This document shows positions 55,579-64,000 of a DNA stretch of 64,000 nucleotides, in pieces. Position 1 is the first letter of the stretch, and every line of letters begins with the position of its first letter. Location of the stretch: NCBI GenBank assembly GCA_028583405.1, contig CM053243.1, positions 50,293,826-50,357,825 of the forward strand, read 5' to 3'. Source of the stretch: Pogonophryne albipinna. Taxonomy: Eukaryota > Chordata > Actinopteri > Perciformes > Artedidraconidae. Position numbers and translations under genes: made by a program. The notes under the pieces were generated by a model that was given only the letters and a program-made list of their open reading frames with translations, was not told where the DNA came from and searched no databases.

Positions 55579-57724
55579 GTTTTTATAGATGATTTTCCCA
55601 TAGCACTCAGTAGTAATGATTGTATGTGCTTTTTTAACGATAAAAGTGTTACTCTTAGAAACAAAATTAATGAACTCTTGCCTTTGACCAGTATAGTGTT
55701 ATCAACAGCTCCCGGAAACGTAAGTTATAATATTACACTAGAGAGTAAACTAGAATGCTTTTCAGTCATATACCATGAACAATTAAATTCAATGATTCTC
55801 TCTTCTAAACCATCAACGTGTATGTTAGACCCAATTCCAACTAAGCTGTTGAAGGAAGTTTTTCCATTAATTAGCACTTCTTTATTAAATATTATGAATA
55901 TGTCTTTATTATCAGGCTATGTTCCACAATCATTCAAAGTAGCAGTGATAAAACCGCTTCTTAAAAAGCACAACCTCGATCCAGAGGTTTTAGCCAACTA
56001 TAGACCTATTTCTAATCTTCCGTTCCTCTCAAAAATTCTTGAGAAAGCAGTCGCAAAACAGTTGTGTGATTACTTAAAAAACAATGATTTATTTGAAGAT
56101 TTTCAGTCTGGCTTTAGAACACATCATAGCACAGAGACAGCTCTGGTTAAAGTCACAAATGACCTAATAGCCTCAGACAAAGGACTTGTCTCTATTCTTG
56201 TCTTGCTCGATCTCAGTGCTGCATTTGATACTATCGACCATGACATCTTATTGCAAAGACTAGAGCACTTGGTTGGCATAAAGGGAACTGCTTTAGGCTA
56301 GTTTAGGTCCTATCTATCTGAACGCTCTCAGTTTGTACGTGTCAACGATGAATCTTCCATGCAAACCAAAGTTAGCCATGGAGTGCCACAGGGCTCAGTG
56401 CTCGGACCTATTTTGTTCACATTATATATGCTTCCGTTAGGCAATATTATAAGGAATCATTCTGTACATTTTCATTGTTATGCGGATGATACTCAACTAT
56501 ATTTATCAATCAAGCCTGATGAAATTAATCATCTAAATAAAATTCAAGACTGCCTCAAGGACTTAAAAACGTGGATGACCTTAAACTTTTTGATGTTAAA
56601 CACGACCAAAACTGAAGTTATTGTACTTGGCCCGAAGAATCTACGAAACAAATTATCTAAAGATATACTAACTATGGATGGCATTAATTTGGCCTCCAGT
56701 GAGACTGTAAGGAATCTTGATGTTATATTTGATCAGGATTGATCCTTTAACTCCCACATAAAATCAATTTCAAGGACCGCCTACTTCCATCTACGTAACA
56801 TTGCAAAAATCAGGCATATCTTGCCTCAAAACGATGCAGAGAAACTAGTCCATGCATTTGTTACTTCAAGGCTGGATTATTGTAACTCCTTATTATCAGG
56901 GTGTACCAAGAAGTCAGTCAAGTCGCTTCAGCTGATTCAAAATGCTGCAGCTCGTGTACTAACCAGAGTTAGGAAAAGGGACCACATTACTCCTGTTCTG
57001 GCTGCCTTACACTGGCTCCCTATAGAACACAGGATATAATTTAAAATTCTTCTTCTCGCCTACAAAGCCCTTAATGGGCAGGCGCCATCTTACCTTAAAG
57101 AACTCATTATACCCTACTGTCCTACTAGGGCATTGCGTTCCAAGAATGCAGGGTTGTTGGTTGTTCCTAGAGTCTCTAAAAGTACAATGGGAGCCAGAGC
57201 CTTTTCTTATCAAGCTCCACATTTGTGGAATCAGCTTCCAGTTTGTGTTCGGGCGGCAGACACCCTATCCGTTTTTAAGAGTGCGCTTAAGACCTTCCTT
57301 TTAGATAAAGCTTATAGTTAGGGCTGATTAGATTCAGCCCCTAGTTTTGCTGATATAGGCTTAGTTTGTCGGGGGACATCTTACTTCTTCCTTCTCTCTG
57401 TCTATACCTGTGTACTCTCATGTTCCGATTAACCCAGCTTCCCCAAATGTCTTTCTTTTTGGTGTCTATATACGCCGGGATCCGGAGTCATGGATGATCC
57501 TGTTGCTGCGGTCCTGTGTCCTGGATCGCGAGCCCTGGATCTTGAGTCGTGGCTGTGGTCCTGGATCATAAGTCCTGGATGGATATCCTAGCTGGTGCGG
57601 TGAAAACACGCTGCAAACATTTGAGTTATTTTGTAGGAATCCGGGAACTGAGAGTGTAACAAAAGGGCGGGTTGACTACGCAAATACTTTTTTCTTACAG
57701 AAGGTAAAGAAAAAGGAAAGGGAA

Positions 57725-58468
57725 ATGTCAACACGTTTCAGCCAGAAAGGAAAACAGAAACAGGCCGGCACAATGAATCCGCCTGAGGCAAATATACCTG
57801 AGGAGGGAGGGGAAGGCCTCTCTGAAATATTAAAAGAAATCAGAGAATTCCGCATGGAAACTGCTGGGAATTTTGGAGTATTGAAGGAGGAAATAAACGA
57901 CTTGAGAGAAGGCTTCGGAGAGCTGAAAATAAGAGCGGATGCAGCAGAATTAAGAATCGCAGAAAATGAAGACCGTGAAATCGGTATGACAAAAATACTC
58001 CTTCACAGTTTACGCATGCAAAAGCAACTGGAAAATAAATGCGAGGAACTTGAAGGCCGGGAACGACGGAACAATCTGAGGATTTATTCAGTGCCCGAAA
58101 AATGTGAGGGAAATAGCATGATGGACTTTCTGGAAAACTTAATACGCGAGAAACTGGATGTGAGCGGCGAAATTCCCATTGAGAGAGCGCACCGGGCAAC
58201 GGGGCATCTCACTGGGCACAGCGACCGTCCCCGATCAATAATAGTCCGCTTCCAAAACTACAACGTGAGGCAAAGGGTGCTACAAGCCGCCTGGGCAAAG
58301 AAGGACATCAGGGTGAAAGATTGCAGGATTTTCTTTGATGAGGACTTCACCACCCAAGTGTTCAAGGAGCGCGCAAAATACAGACAAGTAAGGAAGCAGC
58401 TCCAGGAAAGAAACATCAAATCCCGCATTCTGTTCCCTGCTAAACTGAAATTATTCGAGAAAAACTGA
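57725..58468 (+). CDS. LINE ORF1, L1-type RNA-binding protein (C-terminus cut by a stop)
   Basis: The frame starts MSTRFSQKGKQKQ and has 247 codons. A Glu/Leu-rich coiled coil spans about residues 35-112 (GLSEILKEIREF, LKEEINDLREGF). An RRM-like block follows (GRERRNNLRIYSVPE, about 111-125), then IERAHRATG and RPRSIIVRFQNYN (about 168-180) and a basic C-terminal domain. This order is that of L1 ORF1p, a trimeric nucleic-acid chaperone. The TGA at 58,466 falls inside the C-terminal domain: the same frame continues with VRVFNNPQDAAQGLLEYG to 58,693, text expected at the end of such proteins. So this copy has a premature stop, or reads through it. Confidence 0.8.
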   Translation: MSTRFSQKGKQKQAGTMNPPEANIPEEGGEGLSEILKEIREFRMETAGNFGVLKEEINDLREGFGELKIRADAAELRIAENEDREIGMTKILLHSLRMQKQLENKCEELEGRERRNNLRIYSVPEKCEGNSMMDFLENLIREKLDVSGEIPIERAHRATGHLTGHSDRPRSIIVRFQNYNVRQRVLQAAWAKKDIRVKDCRIFFDEDFTTQVFKERAKYRQVRKQLQERNIKSRILFPAKLKLFEKN

Positions 58469-58693
58469 AAAGTCAGGGTGTTTAACAACCCACAAGATGC
58501 GGCACAGGGTCTACTGGAGTATGGTGTCAACATGGAGAGTCCAGCAGGAGAACCGGACTTGGAGTCTACTCTTCAGGCTTCAGGATGGCAGACACACCGC
58601 TCCAGGAACCGGAGAACCCCAGGATGTGAGCTGATGTCGGACGTAAAGACATTAATTGACTCGCTTGATCGGCATGAAAGAGCAAAGGAATGA
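58469..58693 (+). pseudogene. ORF1 C-terminal remainder after the in-frame stop
   Basis: In the same frame as ORF1, 75 codons up to the TGA before 58,694. It starts with the conserved-looking VFNNPQDAAQGLLEYG motif and ends with a polar tail (LIDSLDRHERAKE). About 64 bases then separate it from the ORF2 start. Confidence 0.65.
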
Positions 58694-58757
58694 ACAGGTA
58701 TGTGTGGAGGGAGTTAACTCCTTGCAGACGTACATGGAAAACAATAACAACACATAA

Positions 58758-61700
58758 ATGACTGAGCCACTCGGAATCTTTTCCAGATTTGACAACACAG
58801 AGTATAACATGTACAATTTTGATTATGATGTCGATTCAGAGAATCATGTGTTTAATCATATAAGTGACTCGTGTAAATATTATACAGATGATCAATTTAA
58901 TGACAATGTTGGACTTGAAAATACATTTTCTTTAATACATTTCAACTGCAGGAGTCTGTATGCAAACTTTAATAAGATCACTGAATACCTACATACATTT
59001 AAAAGTAAATTCAAAGTAATTGCCATATCGGAGACTTGGTTAAATAAAGACGAAGTCACTGATTTCCAAATTGAGGGTTACGTGCTACACCATATCAACA
59101 GAACCAATAAGAGAGGAGGGGGTGTGGCTCTTTATGTGGACAGCGTCCTAAAATGCACACTGGTTGAAAAAATGTCAATTGTGACTGATGATTTAATGGA
59201 ATGCATAACTATAGAAATTGAAATGGAAAGGAAGAGAAATGTTGTTGTGACTTGTGCATATAGAGCACCAGGATCAAATGTAGAGCTTTTTAAAGATAGT
59301 TTAGGAGTATTAATGGATGGCCTAAATGAAAATAAAACATGTATTATTTGTGGGGATTTTAACATCGACCTTCTAAATGTATCTAAACACAAAACAACTT
59401 CTGATTTCCTGGATGCATTGTACAGCAGAGGGCTTTATCCCCTAATCACTAAGCCCAGTAGAATAACATCAACTTGTGCAACATTGATCGACAATATCTT
59501 TACAAATGTCATGGAAAACAGTGCTAAGAGTGGGCTAATAATAAATGACATAAGCGACCATTTACCTGTATTTGTAGCATATGATTGGCAATTAAAGAAA
59601 AAGAAGGAAGAGACTCGCAGTAGATATGTCAGGGTAAGGACTGCTGAAGCAAAAGACAAATTTAGGAGTGACCTCTTAAAGGAAGAATGGAGAGGGGTTT
59701 ATGGAGAAGATGTAAATGCTGCATATGAGTCCTTCCTAAAAATCTACATATCACTGTATGACAAACATTGTCCCACTGTACTCCGTACATATAAAGGTAC
59801 TTATCATCAAAAGCCTTGGATAACCAAAGGCTTACAAAATGCTTGCAAGAAGAAAAATAACCTTTATAAAGACTTCATAAAATTTAGGACAAAGGCCATT
59901 GAAAAGCAATACAAGGCATATAAAAATAAGTTGACAGTTATAATGAGACAAGCAAAAAGAGAATATTATAATAATATGTTAAAAGAAAAGAAAAATGATA
60001 TCAAGGGCACATGGAAAATCTTAAATAATGTTATTGGAAATAAATCTGTATCCACTGGCCTGCCCAGTCACTTCATTGATGACAAAAATAAGGTTGTAAA
60101 AAACATGAATGAAGTGGTTCATGAATTCAACTCTTTTTTTGTAAATGTCGGACCTAATCTTACAAAGACTATTCCAAAACAACACGATGGGCAAAAAGAG
60201 GATGGCGGAATTGGGGGAAGTAAAGTGTTGCAGTCAATGTTTCTGGGAGAGATAAACGAAATTGAAATTAGATCCGTTGTAGACAAATGCAAAAATAAGA
60301 CTTCGACAGATAGTGATGGGATCGACATGACAATAGTGAAAATGACTATTGACTGCATAATTAAACCGCTAAGCTACATCTTTAATCTTTCATTTCAGAC
60401 AGGTATTTTCCCAGATAGCATGAAAATAGCTAAAGTTATCCCACTTTTCAAAACAGGGGACAAAAGCCAATTTACCAACTACAGACCAGTGTCCTTGCTT
60501 TCACAATTTTCAAAGGTCCTTGAGAAATTGTTTGTCCAAAAATTTGATAATTTTATTGAAAAAAATGAGTTATTGAGTGAGAGTCAGTATGGATTTAGGA
60601 AAAATCGATCTACAGCTTTAGCTTTAATGAAAATAACAGAAGAAATTACAACAGCTATAGAAAGAAAGAAATACACAATAGGTGTATTTATTGACTTAAA
60701 AAAGGCATTTGACACCATAGACCATTACCTATTAATTTCGAAATTACATAGATATGGTGTGAGAGGAGTAGTTCTAGATTGGTTAAAAAGTTATTTAGAT
60801 AACAGACAACAATATGTAGAATTTGCTGGTAGTACATCGGAGTGTATGAACATAGAATGTGGTGTCCCGCAGGGCTCGGTTTTAGGGCCTAAACTTTTTA
60901 TTTTGTACATCAATGACATATGTGAAACGTCAACATTATTGCAATTTGTGTTGTTTGCAGACGACACAAATTTATTTTGCTCAGGAGATGACTTAAACAT
61001 TTTAGCAAAGTGTATTGGACATGAAATGGTCAAACTTAAAAGATGGTTTGATGAAAATAAGTTAACCCTAAATTTGAATAAAACGAAGTTTATGGTTTTT
61101 GCTAATAGAAAAAAAGATGAAAACATTTCATTGTCCATTGATGGAGTTTTTATTGAAAGGGTTTCTGAATTTCGATTCTTAGGTGTGACGCTGGATGAAA
61201 ACCTGACATGGAAATCACACATAGCACATGTTAAAACGAAAGTGTCTAGGAATATTTCTGTTCTAAACAAGGCAAAGTATTTGCTAGATTACAAGGCATT
61301 GAGGATGTTGTACTGTTCACTCATTTTGCCATTTTTCATTTATTGTATAGAAGTGTGGGGCAACACGTATATGAGCAACATAAAGCCATTGTCAATATTA
61401 CAGAAAAGGGCAGTAAGAATAATTCATAAAGCTGACTCAAGAGAACACACCAACAGACTGTTTTTTAAGTCAGGACTCTTGAAACTCAAAGACATAGCTG
61501 AGCTGCAGACATTATCAGTAATGCACAGGGCAAAAAGCAGAATGTTACCAGCATATTTACAACAGTTGTTTGTTTTTGGATCAGACAAGGAAGACCACAG
61601 AAGGAAATTAAATTTTAAGCATCCATATGCAAGGACTACTCTTAAACAAATGTGTATTTCGGTAGTTGGTGTACAATTGTGGAATTCTCAACACAAGGAT

Positions 61701-61784
61701 CTAAAGAATTGTATATGTATTTTTCAGTTAAAGAAATTGTATAAATTAAGAAAGATGGGACTATATGAAGCAGAATGTGAATAA
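58758..61784 (+). CDS. LINE ORF2, endonuclease-reverse transcriptase, 1,008 aa
   Basis: An open frame with all expected motifs. Endonuclease: IHFNCRSL (about 60), AISETWLN (about 89), GGGVALYV (about 120), CAYRAPG (about 168), CGDFNID (about 198) and SDHLPVF (about 267). Reverse transcriptase: NYRPVSLL (about 574), VFIDLKKAFDTIDH (about 643), [14 protein letters not shown] (about 700) and LFADDTNLF (about 732) with the catalytic aspartate pair. The C-terminal part has FRFLGVTLDENLTW and ILQKRAVRIIH but no RNase H domain or CCHC knuckle that I can see. It would nick chromosomal DNA and copy the element RNA there. The first ATG follows TAA directly (ACATAAATG). Nothing in the frame is broken, so the enzyme could be functional. 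Confidence 0.9.
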   Translation: MTEPLGIFSRFDNTEYNMYNFDYDVDSENHVFNHISDSCKYYTDDQFNDNVGLENTFSLIHFNCRSLYANFNKITEYLHTFKSKFKVIAISETWLNKDEVTDFQIEGYVLHHINRTNKRGGGVALYVDSVLKCTLVEKMSIVTDDLMECITIEIEMERKRNVVVTCAYRAPGSNVELFKDSLGVLMDGLNENKTCIICGDFNIDLLNVSKHKTTSDFLDALYSRGLYPLITKPSRITSTCATLIDNIFTNVMENSAKSGLIINDISDHLPVFVAYDWQLKKKKEETRSRYVRVRTAEAKDKFRSDLLKEEWRGVYGEDVNAAYESFLKIYISLYDKHCPTVLRTYKGTYHQKPWITKGLQNACKKKNNLYKDFIKFRTKAIEKQYKAYKNKLTVIMRQAKREYYNNMLKEKKNDIKGTWKILNNVIGNKSVSTGLPSHFIDDKNKVVKNMNEVVHEFNSFFVNVGPNLTKTIPKQHDGQKEDGGIGGSKVLQSMFLGEINEIEIRSVVDKCKNKTSTDSDGIDMTIVKMTIDCIIKPLSYIFNLSFQTGIFPDSMKIAKVIPLFKTGDKSQFTNYRPVSLLSQFSKVLEKLFVQKFDNFIEKNELLSESQYGFRKNRSTALALMKITEEITTAIERKKYTIGVFIDLKKAFDTIDHYLLISKLHRYGVRGVVLDWLKSYLDNRQQYVEFAGSTSECMNIECGVPQGSVLGPKLFILYINDICETSTLLQFVLFADDTNLFCSGDDLNILAKCIGHEMVKLKRWFDENKLTLNLNKTKFMVFANRKKDENISLSIDGVFIERVSEFRFLGVTLDENLTWKSHIAHVKTKVSRNISVLNKAKYLLDYKALRMLYCSLILPFFIYCIEVWGNTYMSNIKPLSILQKRAVRIIHKADSREHTNRLFFKSGLLKLKDIAELQTLSVMHRAKSRMLPAYLQQLFVFGSDKEDHRRKLNFKHPYARTTLKQMCISVVGVQLWNSQHKDLKNCICIFQLKKLYKLRKMGLYEAECE

Positions 61785-62785
61785 GTCTATGTACTCTGGT
61801 CCTTCATGTTTTTGATGTCTTTGATGTGATGTCTCCTCTGTATTTGCGGGTCCTGCTGGGGTACACAGGACCTAGTCCGTACTCCGCGCAGATCGTTTGG
61901 ATATGGCCAGAGCAGGGTCTGGCCCGATGTTCCCGGTGAACCGTTCTTTTCTGGAGAGCAGAGGCAATAGTCTAGAAATAGTCAAACAGTCAAACACCAC
62001 TGGACTTCGTACTCCGATTTGGTTCTGATATTACTTTGGTACTTTAATCACAGTTCAGCAAATACATTCAATTTGATACAATACCACAAAGCGCTTTGGG
62101 GACTCCTTCTTGAGGTCTCACCGTGACAGGTCCGTCAGAGTAAGATCCCAGTTAAAGAGAGCCCCGAGTTATAGAAACATCCTGTTCTTTATAGTTTTTG
62201 CTGTGAAGCCCCCACCTTTGGTGCTCTCTCTTGGTGTAATCTGCCTTTGCTGCCCAGCAACCCTTAGGTTGGTTTAGCTCACAAGACTGTCCTTGGGAAA
62301 CGTTGCGCCTGCTTGGTGCTCACAAGACTTTGTGTGAGAACAAATGAGTTCTGCAACCTTGTTGCATTTCAGTTTGGACAGAACAGAATGCATCTGTTCT
62401 TAATCTGGTTGACTCATCGTTGTTGTTGCACACAGTATTCACACAGTATATTTCCACTGAGAAGCACAGTATATTTCCACTGAGGCTTCTCAATGATTAC
62501 AGCATTATATTTTAGCTTGTTTTACTATATCTTTACTTCTGTTACTTTTGCCTTATCAATAAACCATCAGTCCCATTGCCATTGTTATTGTTGTTGTTGT
62601 TACTATTATCATCATGCGTCGCTTTCCACCTTCTTCTCCAGTAGGACTTAGATGAGGGTGTTGCACTTTTCTTTTCTTTTCCTTATACATGTTGTTTTGT
62701 TTCTTTTCGTTAACCGTCAAGTGGGAAATAAGTATTTTTTTGTGTTTCTGTTAGTATCCTAAGATACTGTTATGTGTGGCTGTGA

Positions 62786-62819
<34 letters not shown>

Positions 62820-62992
62820 TATTATTATGAAGGGCAGACCATCTATTTGTTTTTTGTTTTTTTTAGAAAGGGGCAGGTCACATAAGATTTTATTCTTCTC
62901 CCTGCTCCTTTTCGCTCAATGGTAGTCATGTTTTGTGGCAATTATTGTACATTTTGTTTTGCGTACCATGAGCGGGACAAATAAAAATGAAA
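61785..62992 (+). other. 3' region of the LINE with a probable LTR-like insertion
   Basis: About 61,825-62,520 looks foreign to a LINE 3' UTR. On the minus strand it contains ATTAAAGTACCAAAGTAAT, resembling LTR polyadenylation regions (compare AATTAAAGTACCAA at 51,176). A 20-base block ACAGTATATTTCCACTGA is tandemly duplicated near 62,453-62,485. I could not find target duplications. From about 62,530 the sequence again looks like a 3' UTR, with a poly-A/(TA)n tract at 62,789-62,818. Confidence 0.4.
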
Positions 62993-63006
62993 TGAAATGA
63001 AATGAA

Positions 63007-63350
63007 ATATCCTTGTGGATTCATCTTCCTATTATACACACATGCATTTCCAAACATTTGGACTACCTATGTTGTAAATGTATTATCTTTTCAATTTACA
63101 CACGGCATCTATTGCACGTCTGTCCGTCCTGGGAGAGGGATCCCTCCTCTGTTGCTCTCCCTGAGGTTTCTCCCATTTTTCCCTTTAAACTGTGGGTTTT
63201 CTCCGGAAGTTTTTCCTTGTACGATGTGAGGGTCTAAGGACAGAGGGTGTCGTATTGTCATACTGATATTCTGTACAAACTGTGAAGTCCACTGAGACAA
63301 ATGTAACATTTTTGATATTGGGCTATATAAATAAACATTGATTGAATATA
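63007..63350 (+). mobile_element. 3' tail of the L2 LINE
   Basis: ATATCCTTGTGGATTCATCT follows the (ATGAA)n tail of the inserted LINE and continues the L2 3' UTR. It includes GGGAGAGGGATCCCTCCTCT, a stem-loop block, and ends ATTGGGCTATATAAATAAAC. Confidence 0.85.
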
Positions 63351-64000
63351 TATTTTGCTCTCTTTAAAAAAATAGTTGAACTTAGAAGTTGTTTATCTTT
63401 CCTGGAATAAAAGAATACGACACATGGCAGAATATGGCACTATTTTCACGTGAATATAGCCATTGTCTATTTTTATACCACAAGCTGCAAAATGACCGCC
63501 TTACCCCACTGTACAGGCGGGTACTTGTTTAGACTTGGGGAGGCTCTGTTTTGCAGAGGTCCCCTGGCACCTGCGGGCCGTCGAGGGCCGGCATAGCTTT
63601 GGACGACGAAGACTGCTGCTCTGGCGGCGAGTCGGGCGGGAGTAAGCTAGTATCCACGACGGCGGGTAATGTAATGCACCTGACACAATTTGTTTTGTAT
63701 TGTATTCTATTATTTTTGGCTTTTTTTTTATAGAGGGTGCATAACATTCAACTGGGGGTGCAATGCATGCATATGCACCCCTGTAGAACCGAGCCTGCTT
63801 TGACAACTTCTCTCCACATATCAAACATACCGCGGACGCCAGCATCGTTTGCTGTGAAAGCATATAACTCTATCCACGCAGAATTAAATCCTCTGTTTTC
63901 CTTCGATACTTTTATTTTCTTTAATTTATCCATAGTTCGCTCATCGAGCCGGGGGTCAGGTTATTCACCTGCAAGAAAAGGCGCTGGCGCGGGACCATAG
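63351..64000. other. Non-coding stretch at the window end
   Basis: Bases 63,345-63,430 resemble 7,206-7,290 (TTTTGCTCTCTT, AATAGTT, TATCTTTCCTGGAAT, ACACATGGCA). Bases 63,737-63,790 have GGGGGTGCAATGCATGCATA and GCACCCCTGTAGAA, which look like a MITE end. The frames on both strands show no domain. Confidence 0.4.

Larger units (their letters stand above)
57590..63006 (+). mobile_element. LINE with L1-type ORF1 and Jockey/CR1-type ORF2
   Basis: Inserted into the L2 3' UTR with a 7-bp duplication ATATCCT (57,583-57,589 and 63,007-63,013) and ending in an (ATGAA)n tail (62,993-63,006). It has two non-overlapping frames, 57,725-58,468 and 58,758-61,784, and a 1.2-kb 3' region. The clean ends and full-length ORF2 suggest a full or nearly full copy of recent origin. 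The short repeated tail fits target-primed retrotransposition. The clade is not assigned; the reverse transcriptase belongs to the Jockey/CR1/L2 assemblage rather than L1. Confidence 0.85.

Overview
This window reads as an intergenic, transposon-dense stretch of a ray-finned fish chromosome. It holds L2 and Jockey/CR1-superfamily LINEs, endogenous-retrovirus LTRs, hAT, piggyBac and Harbinger-type elements, spliced AG/GT exon borders and long (GT)n microsatellites. There are no operons, ribosome binding sites, tRNA or rRNA genes. Almost all open frames belong to mobile elements. The only candidate host gene is a three-exon coding fragment at 12,710-13,466.

Layout. 1-7,310: the end of a piggyBac-type MITE, a deleted hAT (3,731-4,811) and unassigned repeat debris. 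7,311-12,293: a long-inverted-repeat element split by a very young LTR retrotransposon (8,313-12,256). Its LTRs look identical, and its only gene is a 1,042-residue Pro/Val/Ser-rich frame built from six successive tandem arrays. 12,710-13,466: the spliced gene fragment. 13,467-18,047: repeats, a broken LINE on the minus strand and a TTAA-type element. 18,048-33,006: two copies of one endogenous retrovirus family placed head to head (minus 18,048-25,840, plus 28,222-33,006) around a decayed piggyBac transposase gene. The plus copy keeps a broken gag and has lost pol and env. 33,011-41,300: hAT remnants, a solo ERV LTR and four cleanly bounded MITEs. 41,302-44,460: a LINE endonuclease fragment split by a hAT MITE that itself contains a full piggyBac MITE. 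45,649-49,917: another piggyBac MITE split by an apparently intact hAT transposon encoding a 738-residue transposase. 49,918-63,350: one decayed L2 LINE split by three independent insertions, one of which contains a further element.

The main story is nesting. Target-site duplications can be read for most insertions, so their relative order can be inferred. The youngest-looking elements are the array-bearing LTR retrotransposon, the 46.7-49.6 kb hAT and the 57.6-63.0 kb LINE. The LINE has a complete ORF2 and an L1-type ORF1 broken by one stop codon.

The best candidates for something undescribed are the LTR element with a frame-preserving multi-array protein, the ERV family whose LTRs begin with TA instead of TG, the LINE combining an L1-type ORF1 with a Jockey/CR1-type ORF2, and the possibility that 24 kb of nested elements sit inside a single LINE copy. 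All family assignments come from reading motifs by eye; no database search was possible.
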